Origin: Agrobacterium arsenijevicii
GTDB lineage: Bacteria; Pseudomonadota; Alphaproteobacteria; Rhizobiales; Rhizobiaceae
Direction: 5' to 3'
NCBI GenBank assembly: GCA_000949895.1
Contig: JWIT01000001.1
Span: 186,001-250,000, forward strand
Length of the DNA stretch: 64,000 bases
Shown here: piece after piece, positions 39,208 to 46,870 of the stretch
How the letters are laid out: each line of letters opens with the position of its first letter
Position numbering within the stretch: position 1 is the stretch's first letter
Notes under the pieces: model-generated
What the model was told of the DNA's origin: nothing
Databases searched by the model: none
Seen by the model: only the letters and a program-made list of their open reading frames with translations
Program-made: the position numbers and the translations under genes

Positions 39208-40188
39208 ATGACCTTGGCCAACCTTCCACCCCTCGTCACCGTTTTCGGCGGTTCGGGCTTTGTCGGGCGGCATGTCGTGCGGATGCTAGCCAAGCGCGGT
39301 TATCGCATCCGCGTGGCTGTGCGTCGTCCCGATCTTGCCGGTTTCCTGCAGCCGCTCGGCAATGTCGGTCAGATCTCGTTTGCCCAGGCGAACCTGCGTT
39401 ATCGCGACTCCATCATCAAAGCCGTCGAAGACGCCGACCATGTGGTTAATTGCGTCGGCCTCCTGACTGAGAGCGGCCGCAACACCTTTGACGCCGTGCA
39501 GGAATTCGGCGCGAAAGCCATTGCCGAGGCAGCCCGCAACGCCGGCGCCACGTTGACACATATCTCCGCCATCGGTGCCGATGCCAATTCGCCGACTGGC
39601 TACGGCCGCACCAAGGGCCGCGCCGAAGCCGCGATCCATTCCGTCCTGCCCGGCGCGGTCATCCTGCGTCCATCGATCATTTTTGGACCTGAAGACGATT
39701 TCTTTAACAAATTCGCCAAGATGGCCCGTGGCCTGCCGTTCCTTCCGCTGATCGGCGGCGGAAAAACCAGGTTCCAGCCGGTCTATGTCGAGGATGTTGC
39801 AGAAGCCGTTGCCCGCAGCGTCGATGGCAAGCTGAAGCCCGGCGCGATCTATGAACTCGGCGGTCAGGACGTGATGACGTTTCGCGACTGTCTCGAGGCG
39901 GTTCTTGCCGCAACCTACCGCCAGCGTTCTTTCGTCAATCTGCCTTTCGGCGTTGCCTCGATGATCGCGAAGATCGCGTCGCTGGTGCCGCTGGTTGCGC
40001 CGCCGCTGACGACCGATCAGGTGACGATGCTGAAAAAGGACAATGTCGTTTCCGCTGACGCGGAAAAGAGCGGGCTGACGCTGGAAGGCATCGGCATCAC
40101 CCCCGTTCGCGTTGCTTCCGTTCTGCCGTCCTACATGGTGCATTATCGCCCGCACGGCCAGTTCTCCAACGCCGGAAAAGCAGCCTGA
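39208..40188 (+). CDS. NDUFA9-like complex I-associated NAD(P)-binding protein
   Basis: Atypical short-chain dehydrogenase of the family that includes mitochondrial complex I subunit NDUFA9. 326 residues from the ATG at 39208, with GAGGAGCCTCCC upstream. The Rossmann motif is VTVFGGSGFVGRHVV at the N-terminus, followed by the RFQPVYVEDVAEAVARSV block. The catalytic YxxxK is represented by GYGRTKGRAEAA. Whether it is structural in complex I or a separate reductase cannot be decided from sequence. Followed by a terminator. Confidence 0.85.
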   Translation: MTLANLPPLVTVFGGSGFVGRHVVRMLAKRGYRIRVAVRRPDLAGFLQPLGNVGQISFAQANLRYRDSIIKAVEDADHVVNCVGLLTESGRNTFDAVQEFGAKAIAEAARNAGATLTHISAIGADANSPTGYGRTKGRAEAAIHSVLPGAVILRPSIIFGPEDDFFNKFAKMARGLPFLPLIGGGKTRFQPVYVEDVAEAVARSVDGKLKPGAIYELGGQDVMTFRDCLEAVLAATYRQRSFVNLPFGVASMIAKIASLVPLVAPPLTTDQVTMLKKDNVVSADAEKSGLTLEGIGITPVRVASVLPSYMVHYRPHGQFSNAGKAA

Positions 40189-40221
40189 AACCAAGCGTTT
40201 AGGCCCTGCCGATTTAGACGG

Positions 40222-40246
40222 AAGCGGGTAACGATCCCGCTTTTCG
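40222..40246 (+). terminator. Terminator of the NDUFA9-like gene
   Basis: Arms AAGCGGG (40222-40228) and CCCGCTT (40236-40242) surround a 7-base loop; the right arm ends in a four-T run. Confidence 0.75.
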
Positions 40247-40251
40247 TTTCA

Positions 40252-40267
40252 TGCAAATTTATTTGCA
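40252..40267. repeat. 16-bp dyad TGCAAAT-TT-ATTTGCA
   Basis: Perfect 7-bp arms with a TT centre, just after the terminator and about 270 bases before a small secreted-peptide gene. It has the shape of a dimeric regulator site; the regulator is unknown. Confidence 0.6.
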
Positions 40268-40537
40268 ACCAAACCGCTATTAGCGCATTCTTCTCTCAAC
40301 TGCAGGGGAGGTGCACCATTAGTATGCGGTGGCTTTGGAAAGCCGGGTAAAAGTTAACGGCCGTCGGGCCTCCACAGGCAAGCGTGGCACAAGCGCAACT
40401 GTGGAAAAGACTTCGCATTAACCCGGTATTCAGCAAGCCGCTTTATTGATAATGGCCACATTCCAAACATATCCCGGACCATCACTTCACCACGGCGCGT
40501 GAACCGCGCGAACGAACGTCTGAAAGGCAATAATAAA

Positions 40538-40693
40538 ATGGGCAGATCTATCGCACTCTTTTTTGCGTGTGCGGCTTTGGTGGTTCTGGCGGGTTCTTTC
40601 ATGGCTCCGGGAACGGTTGCAGCGGGTAAGAGCGGTTGCGCTCCCGCCTATGGCGTAGACCCCTGCGCGACGGCTTCGATCAGCGCGAACTGA
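40538..40693 (+). CDS. Small secreted or membrane peptide, 51 residues
   Basis: A short gene from ATG 40538 with AAAGG about 12 bases upstream. A strong signal sequence (SIALFFACAALVVLAGSFMAPGTVAA) is followed by only about 20 mature residues with two cysteines (KSGCAPAYGVDPCATASISAN). A clear terminator follows at once (40716-40752). The signal peptide, ribosome site and terminator support a real gene, but I recognise no family. It is not homologous to the DPCTDGR protein at 18329 beyond the short DPC coincidence. Confidence 0.6.
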   Translation: MGRSIALFFACAALVVLAGSFMAPGTVAAGKSGCAPAYGVDPCATASISAN

Positions 40694-40715
40694 TCGGCTT
40701 TCACAAGTTTCAAAT

Positions 40716-40752
40716 AAAAAAAGCGCCTCCGGATTCTCCGGGGCGCTTTTTA
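40716..40752. terminator. Bidirectional terminator between the small peptide gene and uppP
   Basis: A two-part stem (GCGCC/GGCGC and CCGGA/TCCGG, one bulged T) has A and T runs on both flanks. It would stop the plus-strand small gene and minus-strand uppP. Confidence 0.9.
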
Positions 40753-40801
40753 TTTTGTCCGTCCGACCGCTCAGAAACGGACGGTTATTTTAAAGTCCGG
40801 C

Positions 40802-41608
40802 TCAACGGTAGACCAGAAGCGCTACCAGACCCAGCGAGCCGATGACGATGCGCCACCAGGCGAAGGGTGCGAAGCCGCGCCGCGAGACGAAATCCAGCAA
40901 CGAGCGCACGACGAACAGGCCGGAGACGAAAGCGGCGACAAAACCCACGGCAATCAGTGCGCTGTCATCGAAGCTCAGCGCATCGCGGTTCTTGTAGAGA
41001 TCGAGCACGAACGCACCGAGCATGGTCGGCATCGCCAGGAAAAACGAGAATTCGGCGGCGGAGCGCTTGTCCGTACCCATCAACAGCGCGCCGACAATGG
41101 TGGCGCCAGACCGCGAGGTGCCCGGAACCATCGCAAGGCACTGGAACAGACCGATCTTGAAGGCAAGCGACGGCGGATAATCCATGATGTCGGTATATTT
41201 CGGCGTCAGCGGCATCCGATCGACGGCGAGCAAAATGAAGCCGCCGATAACCAGCACGACACAGATGAGGACAGGCGTTTCGAACAGCACCGTCTTGATG
41301 AAATCATGCGCGATAGCACCGATGACTGCCGCCGGCAGGAAGGCGACAAAAACGGCGAGCACGAAGCGGCGCGCCTTGGCGCTTGTCGGCATAGCCATGG
41401 CGATCGACACAAGCTTTTGAAAATAAACAAGAAGGATAGCGATGATCGCACCGAGCTGGATGAGCACCGCAAAGGTGTTGCCCGGTGATTTGAAGCCGAG
41501 AAAATGCCCGGCCAGCAGCACATGCGCCGTTGAGGAAACGGGAATGAACTCCGTCAGACCCTCGATAATACCCAGCAAAAGCGCGCTGATGATCGATTGG
41601 TCACCCAT
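40802..41608 (-). CDS. uppP: Undecaprenyl-diphosphatase UppP (BacA)
   Basis: Integral membrane phosphatase that recycles the undecaprenyl carrier of peptidoglycan synthesis; overexpression gives bacitracin resistance. 268 residues, about eight helices. The two conserved blocks are [16 protein letters not shown] near residue 16 and [19 protein letters not shown] near 160, which carry the catalytic Glu-, Ser- and Arg-containing loops. It stands alone, ending at a shared terminator. Confidence 0.95.
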   Translation of the reverse strand: MGDQSIISALLLGIIEGLTEFIPVSSTAHVLLAGHFLGFKSPGNTFAVLIQLGAIIAILLVYFQKLVSIAMAMPTSAKARRFVLAVFVAFLPAAVIGAIAHDFIKTVLFETPVLICVVLVIGGFILLAVDRMPLTPKYTDIMDYPPSLAFKIGLFQCLAMVPGTSRSGATIVGALLMGTDKRSAAEFSFFLAMPTMLGAFVLDLYKNRDALSFDDSALIAVGFVAAFVSGLFVVRSLLDFVSRRGFAPFAWWRIVIGSLGLVALLVYR

Positions 41609-41766
41609 GAGGTATCCTTTTTTTCAGGGGGAAGCGGGAATGGAAAGCAATTGCGTTAAACTTGTTTTAAAGTAGCCAAGCTCTTATAGCGTCTTGATGA
41701 AGCGAAACTGAAAAAGTTTTCCGGCCAGTGCCGATCATGACAACCAATCGTAAAAATTGAGTACCA

Positions 41767-42459
41767 ATGCCAACTCTCTATCATTCTCCGATGTCGACCG
41801 CATCCCGGTTCGTTCGTCTGATCCTTTCGGAATACGGGTTCCAGACCGATCTCGTTGAGGAACAGCCGTGGGAAAGAAGGCGGGAGTTTCTGGCGCTGAA
41901 CCCGGCAGGCACCCTGCCGGTCTATCTTGATGACAATATGCGTTCGCTTAGCGGGCCTTACGTGCTCGCCGAGTTTCTCGACGAAACGCACGGGGTCTTG
42001 AAGCGCGACAGGCGATTGCTGGCGGAAGATCCGTTTCAGCGGGCGGAAATCCGCCGCCTGACGGAATGGTTCCTGCAGAAGATGGAAAACGACGTGACCC
42101 GGCCACTGGTACGGGAACGGGTCTATAAATTGCAGATGACTGCCGCGCAGGGTGGCGGCCCCCCGGATTCCAAGCTTCTACGCACCGCGCGTAACAATGT
42201 TCGCCAGCATATCAAATATCTGGAATGGCTGGCGGGTTCGCGTACCTGGCTGGCCGGCGACCGGCTGAGCTATGCCGACCTTGCTGCCGCCGCTTCCGTC
42301 TCGGTGCTGGATTATCTCGGTGAGATCAACTGGCTCGAAGCGCCCATCGCCAAGGAATGGTATCAGCGGCTGAAATCGCGCCCGTCCTTCCGGCCGTTCC
42401 TGAGCGAGCGCATTCCGCGCCTTGCCCCCTCCTCCCACTACGCCGATCTGGATTTCTAA
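41767..42459 (+). CDS. Glutathione S-transferase family protein
   Basis: 230 residues. The N-terminal thioredoxin-like domain (1-80, MPTLYHSPMSTASRFVRLIL with NPAGTLPVYLDDN) binds glutathione; the catalytic position is probably Ser10 or Ser13 rather than Tyr. The C-terminal all-helical domain includes TWLAGDRLSYADLAAAASV, the N-capping box typical of GST folds. Substrate unknown. queG follows after 81 bases on the same strand. Confidence 0.85.
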   Translation: MPTLYHSPMSTASRFVRLILSEYGFQTDLVEEQPWERRREFLALNPAGTLPVYLDDNMRSLSGPYVLAEFLDETHGVLKRDRRLLAEDPFQRAEIRRLTEWFLQKMENDVTRPLVRERVYKLQMTAAQGGGPPDSKLLRTARNNVRQHIKYLEWLAGSRTWLAGDRLSYADLAAAASVSVLDYLGEINWLEAPIAKEWYQRLKSRPSFRPFLSERIPRLAPSSHYADLDF

Positions 42460-42498
42460 GTTCCGGCCTCCCGGTTATTTGCTGCGGCGTGTCGCTAC

Positions 42499-42510
42499 GC
42501 ATATATATAT
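42499..42510. repeat. AT-rich 12-bp palindrome before queG
   Basis: CATATATATATG is a perfect palindrome 30 bases before the queG ribosome site. It may simply be a -10-like AT stretch. Confidence 0.35.
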
Positions 42511-42540
42511 GTCGCAGAGTAACCCGCAGGAGAAACGACC

Positions 42541-43692
42541 ATCGACGTTGCCAGCGACAAGCAGCGGATACGCGCACGCAAGCTGACGGATTTCGTTCGT
42601 CAGGAGGCGCTTTCGCTCGGCTTCGATCTCTGCCGCATCACAGCACCGGACAGCATTCCACTTGCACCGGAACGGCTGCGGCTGTTTCTCGACAAGAGCT
42701 ATCACGGCACCATGGCGTGGATGGAGGAAACGGAAGCCCGCCGTGCCGAGCCAAAAACGCTGTGGGGCGACGTGCGCTCCATCGTCATGTTCGGGCTGAA
42801 CTACGGGCCTGAGGAAGATCCGCGCGGCATCCTTGCCAAACCGGACAAGGCGGCGATTTCGGTCTATGCCCGCAACCGCGACTATCACGACGTCATCAAG
42901 GGGCGGCTGAAGGAAATTGCCACCCGTTTTGCCGCACGCGCCGGCGAAGACGTGAAGGTCTTCGTCGATACCGCCCCGGTGATGGAAAAGCCGCTTGCCG
43001 CCGCCGCGGGTCTTGGCTGGCAGGGCAAGCACACCAATCTGGTCAGCCGCACCCATGGCTCCTGGCTGTTTCTCGGCAGCATGTTCACCACCGCCGAACT
43101 CTGTCTGGATGAGGCCGAGAGGGATCATTGCGGCTCCTGTCGTGCCTGTCTCGATGCCTGTCCGACGGCCGCCTTCCCCGCCCCATATCAGCTGGATGCG
43201 CGCCGCTGCATTTCCTACCTCACCATTGAGCACAAGGGCACGATCCCGCACGAGTTCCGGCCGATGATCGGTAATCGCATCTATGGCTGCGACGATTGCC
43301 TTGCCGCCTGTCCCTGGAACAAGTTCGCGGCCAGCGCTTCCGAAATGAAATTGCAGGCGCGCGAGGATTTGAAGGAACCCTCCATCGCCTTCCTGCTGAC
43401 GCTGGACGATGCCGCTTTCCGCAGCTTCTTCAGCGGCTCGCCCGTCAAGCGCATCGGGCGCAACCGCTTTGTTCGCAATGTGCTGATCGCGGCAGGAAAC
43501 TCCTGTGACCGGCAATTCGTGGAGCAATGCAAATCTCTTGCAGAAACCGACGCCTCGCCGGAAGTGCGCGGCATGGCCGTATGGGCCTTGTCGCAGCTTA
43601 TGGACAGGGAGGAATTCCATACATACTCTGCCGGACGCGCACCGGAGCCTGATCCGGAAGCGGAAATGGAATGGCAACTGGCAGAGGCGTGA
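42541..43692 (+). CDS. queG: Epoxyqueuosine reductase QueG, apparent ATC start
   Basis: Cobalamin- and iron-sulfur-dependent enzyme for the last step of queuosine tRNA modification. Ferredoxin clusters: CGSCRACLDACPT and CDDCLAACPWNKF. Reading back from the first ATG (42712), 57 more in-frame residues are clearly family-like (ARKLTDFVRQEALSLGFDLCRI and DSIPLAPERL). In that stretch no ATG, GTG or TTG exists back to the stop at 42520-42522. An ATC at 42541 sits 7 bases after AGGAGA (42528-42533), ideal spacing. So either translation starts at ATC, or an in-frame CTG (42583) is used, or the gene is mutated. 383 residues if it starts at ATC. Confidence 0.85.
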   Translation: MDVASDKQRIRARKLTDFVRQEALSLGFDLCRITAPDSIPLAPERLRLFLDKSYHGTMAWMEETEARRAEPKTLWGDVRSIVMFGLNYGPEEDPRGILAKPDKAAISVYARNRDYHDVIKGRLKEIATRFAARAGEDVKVFVDTAPVMEKPLAAAAGLGWQGKHTNLVSRTHGSWLFLGSMFTTAELCLDEAERDHCGSCRACLDACPTAAFPAPYQLDARRCISYLTIEHKGTIPHEFRPMIGNRIYGCDDCLAACPWNKFAASASEMKLQAREDLKEPSIAFLLTLDDAAFRSFFSGSPVKRIGRNRFVRNVLIAAGNSCDRQFVEQCKSLAETDASPEVRGMAVWALSQLMDREEFHTYSAGRAPEPDPEAEMEWQLAEA

Positions 43693-43695
43693 ACC

Positions 43696-44568
43696 ATGCA
43701 TGTGATGATTTTCGGCGCGGGATATTCGGGCAAGGCCATCTCAAACGCGCTGAAAACCGAGGCTGCGACGATTTCCGGTACCACGCGCAGCGAAGACAGG
43801 TTCGCAAACCTCGCTGCGGCCGGCATGACGCCCTTTCTGTTCGACGGCACCCATCTCAATGACGATCTCGTCACTGCCATGGGCAATGTTACGCATCTCG
43901 TCCAATCCATCGCACCGGGCAAGGACGGCGATCCACTGCTTGCGCTTCTCGGCAACGATCTGAAAAAGCACCTGCCCAACCTCAAATGGCTGGCCTATCT
44001 TTCCACTGTCGGCGTTTATGGCGACCATGACGGCGCGTGGGTGGACGAGGAAACGCCATGCCACCCGGTTTCCGCCCGATCCGTGGAACGGGTAGCTGCG
44101 GAAACCGCGTGGACTGCCGCAGCCCAAAAGGCCGATGTGCCGCTTGCCATCTTGCGCCTTTCCGGAATTTATGGCCCCGGACGCAACGCCTTCATGAATT
44201 TTGAGAAGGGAACGGCGCGCAGGCTGGTGAAGAAAGATCAGGTGTTCAACCGCATCCGGGTCGAGGATATTGGTGCGGCCTTAGCCTTCCTGACACGCAA
44301 GAACGAACGCGGCGTCTTCAATGTGACGGATGACGAACCCGCCCCGCCGCAGGATGTGGTGAGCTTCGCGGCCACGTTGATGGGTGTCGAGCCGCCGCCT
44401 GAACAGGCATTCGAGACCGCCGATCTGACGCCGATGGCTCGCTCCTTCTATGGCGAGAACAAGCGCGTCTCCAACGCCAAGATGAGACGCCTCGGCTTTG
44501 ATTTCGGCTTTCCGGACTACAGAACCTCTCTGACACAATTGTGGGAAAACGGCCTCTGGCGGGGTTGA
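43696..44568 (+). CDS. NAD-dependent epimerase/dehydratase-family protein (YeeZ-like)
   Basis: Extended short-chain dehydrogenase-like protein, 290 residues. The NAD(P)-binding motif at the N-terminus is MHVMIFGAGYSGKAIS, shorter than the usual GxxGxxG in epimerases. LAYLSTVGVYGDHDGAWVDE is a typical strand plus substrate loop; a canonical YxxxK is not obvious (PVSARSVERVAAE replaces it), as in YeeZ-like proteins. It begins 4 bases after queG stops, so the two are co-transcribed. Function unknown. Confidence 0.82.
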   Translation: MHVMIFGAGYSGKAISNALKTEAATISGTTRSEDRFANLAAAGMTPFLFDGTHLNDDLVTAMGNVTHLVQSIAPGKDGDPLLALLGNDLKKHLPNLKWLAYLSTVGVYGDHDGAWVDEETPCHPVSARSVERVAAETAWTAAAQKADVPLAILRLSGIYGPGRNAFMNFEKGTARRLVKKDQVFNRIRVEDIGAALAFLTRKNERGVFNVTDDEPAPPQDVVSFAATLMGVEPPPEQAFETADLTPMARSFYGENKRVSNAKMRRLGFDFGFPDYRTSLTQLWENGLWRG

Positions 44569-44704
44569 AAAACGCCCCATCAAAAGCGATGAAAAATCCT
44601 TCCAAACCCGTTTTTGCGGATGGTTTTCGTGGCTTTTCAGTCAATTAGGCTTTTATTAACCAAACAAAAATCGCTAAAATCATAGCCATTAGAAAAATAT
44701 TTCA

Positions 44705-44740
44705 CTCACATTTCGTGAAGGAGATTCACGAAGGCGTGAG
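44705..44740. repeat. Nested inverted repeat, 8+5-bp arms
   Basis: Inner arms TTCGTGAA (44712-44719) and TTCACGAA (44725-44732) with a five-base loop are enclosed by CTCAC (44705-44709) and GTGAG (44736-44740). The whole folds into one hairpin with a small internal loop. Confidence 0.85.
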
Positions 44741-44830
44741 TTGCAATGACATTTCCATTGAACGTTGATTCTGTGTTATTTTTTCCACTTTCAGGCAAAG
44801 ATACCTCGGCGACACCTTTCCGGCTAACGA

Positions 44831-44863
44831 TCACAAATGTTACAGTCTGTAACACTTCGTGAT
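44831..44863. repeat. 17-bp perfect palindrome with outer ATCAC/GTGAT arms
   Basis: TGTTACAG-T-CTGTAACA (44838-44854) is a perfect odd palindrome. About three and four bases outside it lie ATCAC and GTGAT. The shape fits a dimeric repressor operator or an RNA hairpin. Confidence 0.8.
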
Positions 44864-44995
44864 TTGAGCTTAGCTTTTTTTCGCCATTTTTCCCTCGCCC
44901 TACAATCTCGCATTCAAACGCGTTCAGGCCAGACAATGGCCGTTTAGCAAGGGCACAATCAATCGGCGCGGGGCCGATTTTCAGGGAAGCACAGT

Positions 44996-45364
44996 TTGTT
45001 GAATATCCGTCGTATAACTTTCACCGCCGCAACTATTGCCGCCTGTTCCATCATTGCGCCTCTTCAGGCGAATGCGGCAAATGGTTGTGGAGGGGCATCG
45101 TGGTATGCGTTGAGCTCCAAGACTGCTTCGGGCGAGCGTATGAACGCCGCCAACCTGACCGCCGCCCACCGCTCGCTGCGGTTCGGCACCAAGGTCAAGG
45201 TTACCAATGCCCGCAACGGCAAGGCCGTCGTGGTGCGCATCAACGACCGCGGCCCATTCATCAAGGGTCGCGTTCTGGATCTTTCCAAGGCCGCTGCCAA
45301 AAACATCGGCATGATCAACTCCGGCACCGCCAAGGTCTGCTACGAGATCGTCAGCGCCGATTGA
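44996..45364 (+). CDS. RlpA-like single-domain double-psi beta-barrel protein
   Basis: Secreted protein of 122 residues with a TTG start (44996) or the next TTG (44999), preceded by AGGGAAG. Signal peptide [20 protein letters not shown] is followed by one double-psi barrel: [20 protein letters not shown], then [18 protein letters not shown] and [23 protein letters not shown]. The Asp of DRGPF and of RVLDLS match the lytic transglycosylase RlpA. No SPOR domain is present. The promoter region upstream is the structured spacer at 44569-44995. Confidence 0.85.
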   Translation: MLNIRRITFTAATIAACSIIAPLQANAANGCGGASWYALSSKTASGERMNAANLTAAHRSLRFGTKVKVTNARNGKAVVVRINDRGPFIKGRVLDLSKAAAKNIGMINSGTAKVCYEIVSAD

Positions 45365-45426
45365 GCCTTGCCCTTGCCGCCATTCGCGTCTACCTACCGG
45401 GCTTATCAGCAAAAATGAGGTAGACA

Positions 45427-46716
45427 ATGCGTTTGGGCGGGCGTTTGGCCGGAGCAATCGAAGTATTGGCGGATATCGAGGGACGCAGGCGTCCCGTCGC
45501 CGATGCCTTGAAGGACTGGGGACTTGCCCATCGTTTCGCCGGCTCCGGTGACAGGGCCGCCATCGGCAACATCGTCTACGATGCGCTGCGCATGAAATTG
45601 TCGCACGCCTGGCTGATGGATGACGACAGCGCCGCCTCGCTTGGTTATGCCGTTTTGCTGCGGCAATGGGGCAAGAGCTTTTCGGAACTGGCGGCGGAAT
45701 TCGACGGCGACAAATTCGCCCCTGCTGCGCCTGATGAAGAAAAGCAGAAAGCCTTTCTCTCCCGTTCTCTCGCCGACGCACCGGCCCATATTCAGGGCGA
45801 CATTCCCGAGTGGGTTCAAGCATCCTTCGAGACGGCGTTCGGAGCCAACTGGCTTGCCGAGGCGCAGGCGCTCAATCTGCGCCCGACGCTTGATCTGCGC
45901 GCAAACACGCTGAAGGCAAACCGCGACAAGGTGCTGAAGGCGCTGGAAGAGAGCGGTGCCGAAGCCACGCATATCGCCCGTCAGGGTGTACGCATCCCCG
46001 CCGGCGAAGGCCCTTCCCGCCTGCCCAACGTGACCGCCGAACTGTCCTTCCAGAAGGGCTGGTTCGAAGTGCAGGACGAGGGATCGCAGATCGTCGCCGA
46101 TCTTGCTGGCGCGCATGAGGGCGAACAGATCCTCGATTATTGCGCCGGTGGCGGCGGCAAGACGCTGGCCATGGCCGCCAGCATGAACAACAAGGGCCAG
46201 GTCCACGCCTTCGATGCCGACCGCAAACGGCTCGCGCCTATCATCGAGCGGCTGAAACGGGCCGGCACGCGCAATGTGCAGGTACATGACCGCGCAGCCG
46301 GGCTTGTCCCATTCCATGAGAAATTCGACCGCGTTCTCGTGGACGCCCCCTGCACCGGTACCGGAACATGGCGCCGGCGCCCCGACACCAAATGGCGGCT
46401 GACGGCACGCAATCTGGAAGAGCGTGTGCAGCAGCAGGGCGAGGCACTGTCGCAGGCCAAGGGTTTCGTGCGGCCGGGCGGTGAGCTGCTTTATGTCACC
46501 TGTTCCGTTCTGCCCGAGGAAAACGAGCAGCAGGTCCGGCGCTTCTGCGAAGAAAATCCGCAATTCTATATCGGCTCGGCACTGGAACGCTGGCAGACGA
46601 CTTTTGGCGGCAATGCGAACAAACCGCATTCCTCCGATGGAAAGACCGTGACGCTGACGCCTGCAACCACAGATACGGATGGTTTCTTCTTCTGCGTGAT
46701 GAAACGCAAAGCCTGA
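45427..46716 (+). CDS. RsmB-type rRNA/tRNA cytosine-C5 methyltransferase
   Basis: SAM-dependent RNA m5C methyltransferase, 429 residues. A short NusB-like N-terminal region (about 1-140) is followed by the methyltransferase domain: ILDYCAGGGGKTLAMA (SAM), then the two catalytic cysteine motifs VDAPCTGTGTWRRRP and YVTCSVLPEEN. The pattern fits RsmB or a related RlmI/NOP2-like enzyme; the exact cytosine modified is not certain. 62 bases after the RlpA-like gene. Confidence 0.87.
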   Translation: MRLGGRLAGAIEVLADIEGRRRPVADALKDWGLAHRFAGSGDRAAIGNIVYDALRMKLSHAWLMDDDSAASLGYAVLLRQWGKSFSELAAEFDGDKFAPAAPDEEKQKAFLSRSLADAPAHIQGDIPEWVQASFETAFGANWLAEAQALNLRPTLDLRANTLKANRDKVLKALEESGAEATHIARQGVRIPAGEGPSRLPNVTAELSFQKGWFEVQDEGSQIVADLAGAHEGEQILDYCAGGGGKTLAMAASMNNKGQVHAFDADRKRLAPIIERLKRAGTRNVQVHDRAAGLVPFHEKFDRVLVDAPCTGTGTWRRRPDTKWRLTARNLEERVQQQGEALSQAKGFVRPGGELLYVTCSVLPEENEQQVRRFCEENPQFYIGSALERWQTTFGGNANKPHSSDGKTVTLTPATTDTDGFFFCVMKRKA

Positions 46717-46773
46717 AACAGGTTTTGCACGCGCTGATTTTACTCGGAAAAGGCCGGGTAGCTTGTTTCAAAG

Positions 46774-46790
46774 TATTCTAAACTAGAATA
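46774..46790. promoter_or_regulatory. 17-bp palindrome upstream of the imelysin operon
   Basis: TATTCTA-AAC-TAGAATA is a perfect 7-bp inverted repeat, touching a TTGACA hexamer (46792-46797). A site overlapping the -35 suits a repressor. Its TTCTA/TAGAA half-sites resemble those of the Irr iron control element, but in the opposite order, so the regulator (Irr, RirA, Fur-like) is unassigned. Confidence 0.6.
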
Positions 46791-46870
46791 TTTGACACAA
46801 GTTTGTGATTGGGTCAGAACTCGCTTGCCGCAGCGTGAAGTCATTTCATGCCTGCCCAAGGAGAGGGATC

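Larger units (their letters stand above)
40189..40537. other. Intergenic region with a terminator and a TGCAAAT dyad
   Basis: About 350 bases without a supported gene. It holds the terminator at 40222-40246, a 16-bp perfect dyad (TGCAAAT/ATTTGCA, 40252-40267) and then GC-mixed sequence of no recognised RNA family. A minus-strand frame at 40354-40602 has no family features and is not called. Confidence 0.6.
44569..44995. other. AT-rich structured spacer, possible small RNA locus
   Basis: About 430 bases clearly richer in A and T than the flanking genes. Two strong dyads occur: 44705-44740 and 44831-44863, followed by a seven-T run near 44876. A 76-codon minus-strand frame exists (44706-44936) with a TTG start and no ribosome site, so it is not called. 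A structured transcript on the plus strand is a reasonable hypothesis. Confidence 0.5.

Noticed and set aside
40354..40602. 82-codon minus-strand frame opposite the small secreted peptide
   Set aside because: No family features and antisense to a gene with a clear signal peptide and ribosome site.
44706..44936. 76-codon minus-strand frame in the structured spacer
   Set aside because: TTG start without a ribosome site, AT-rich unlike neighbours' codon use, and it runs through the two dyads; a non-coding role explains the region better.
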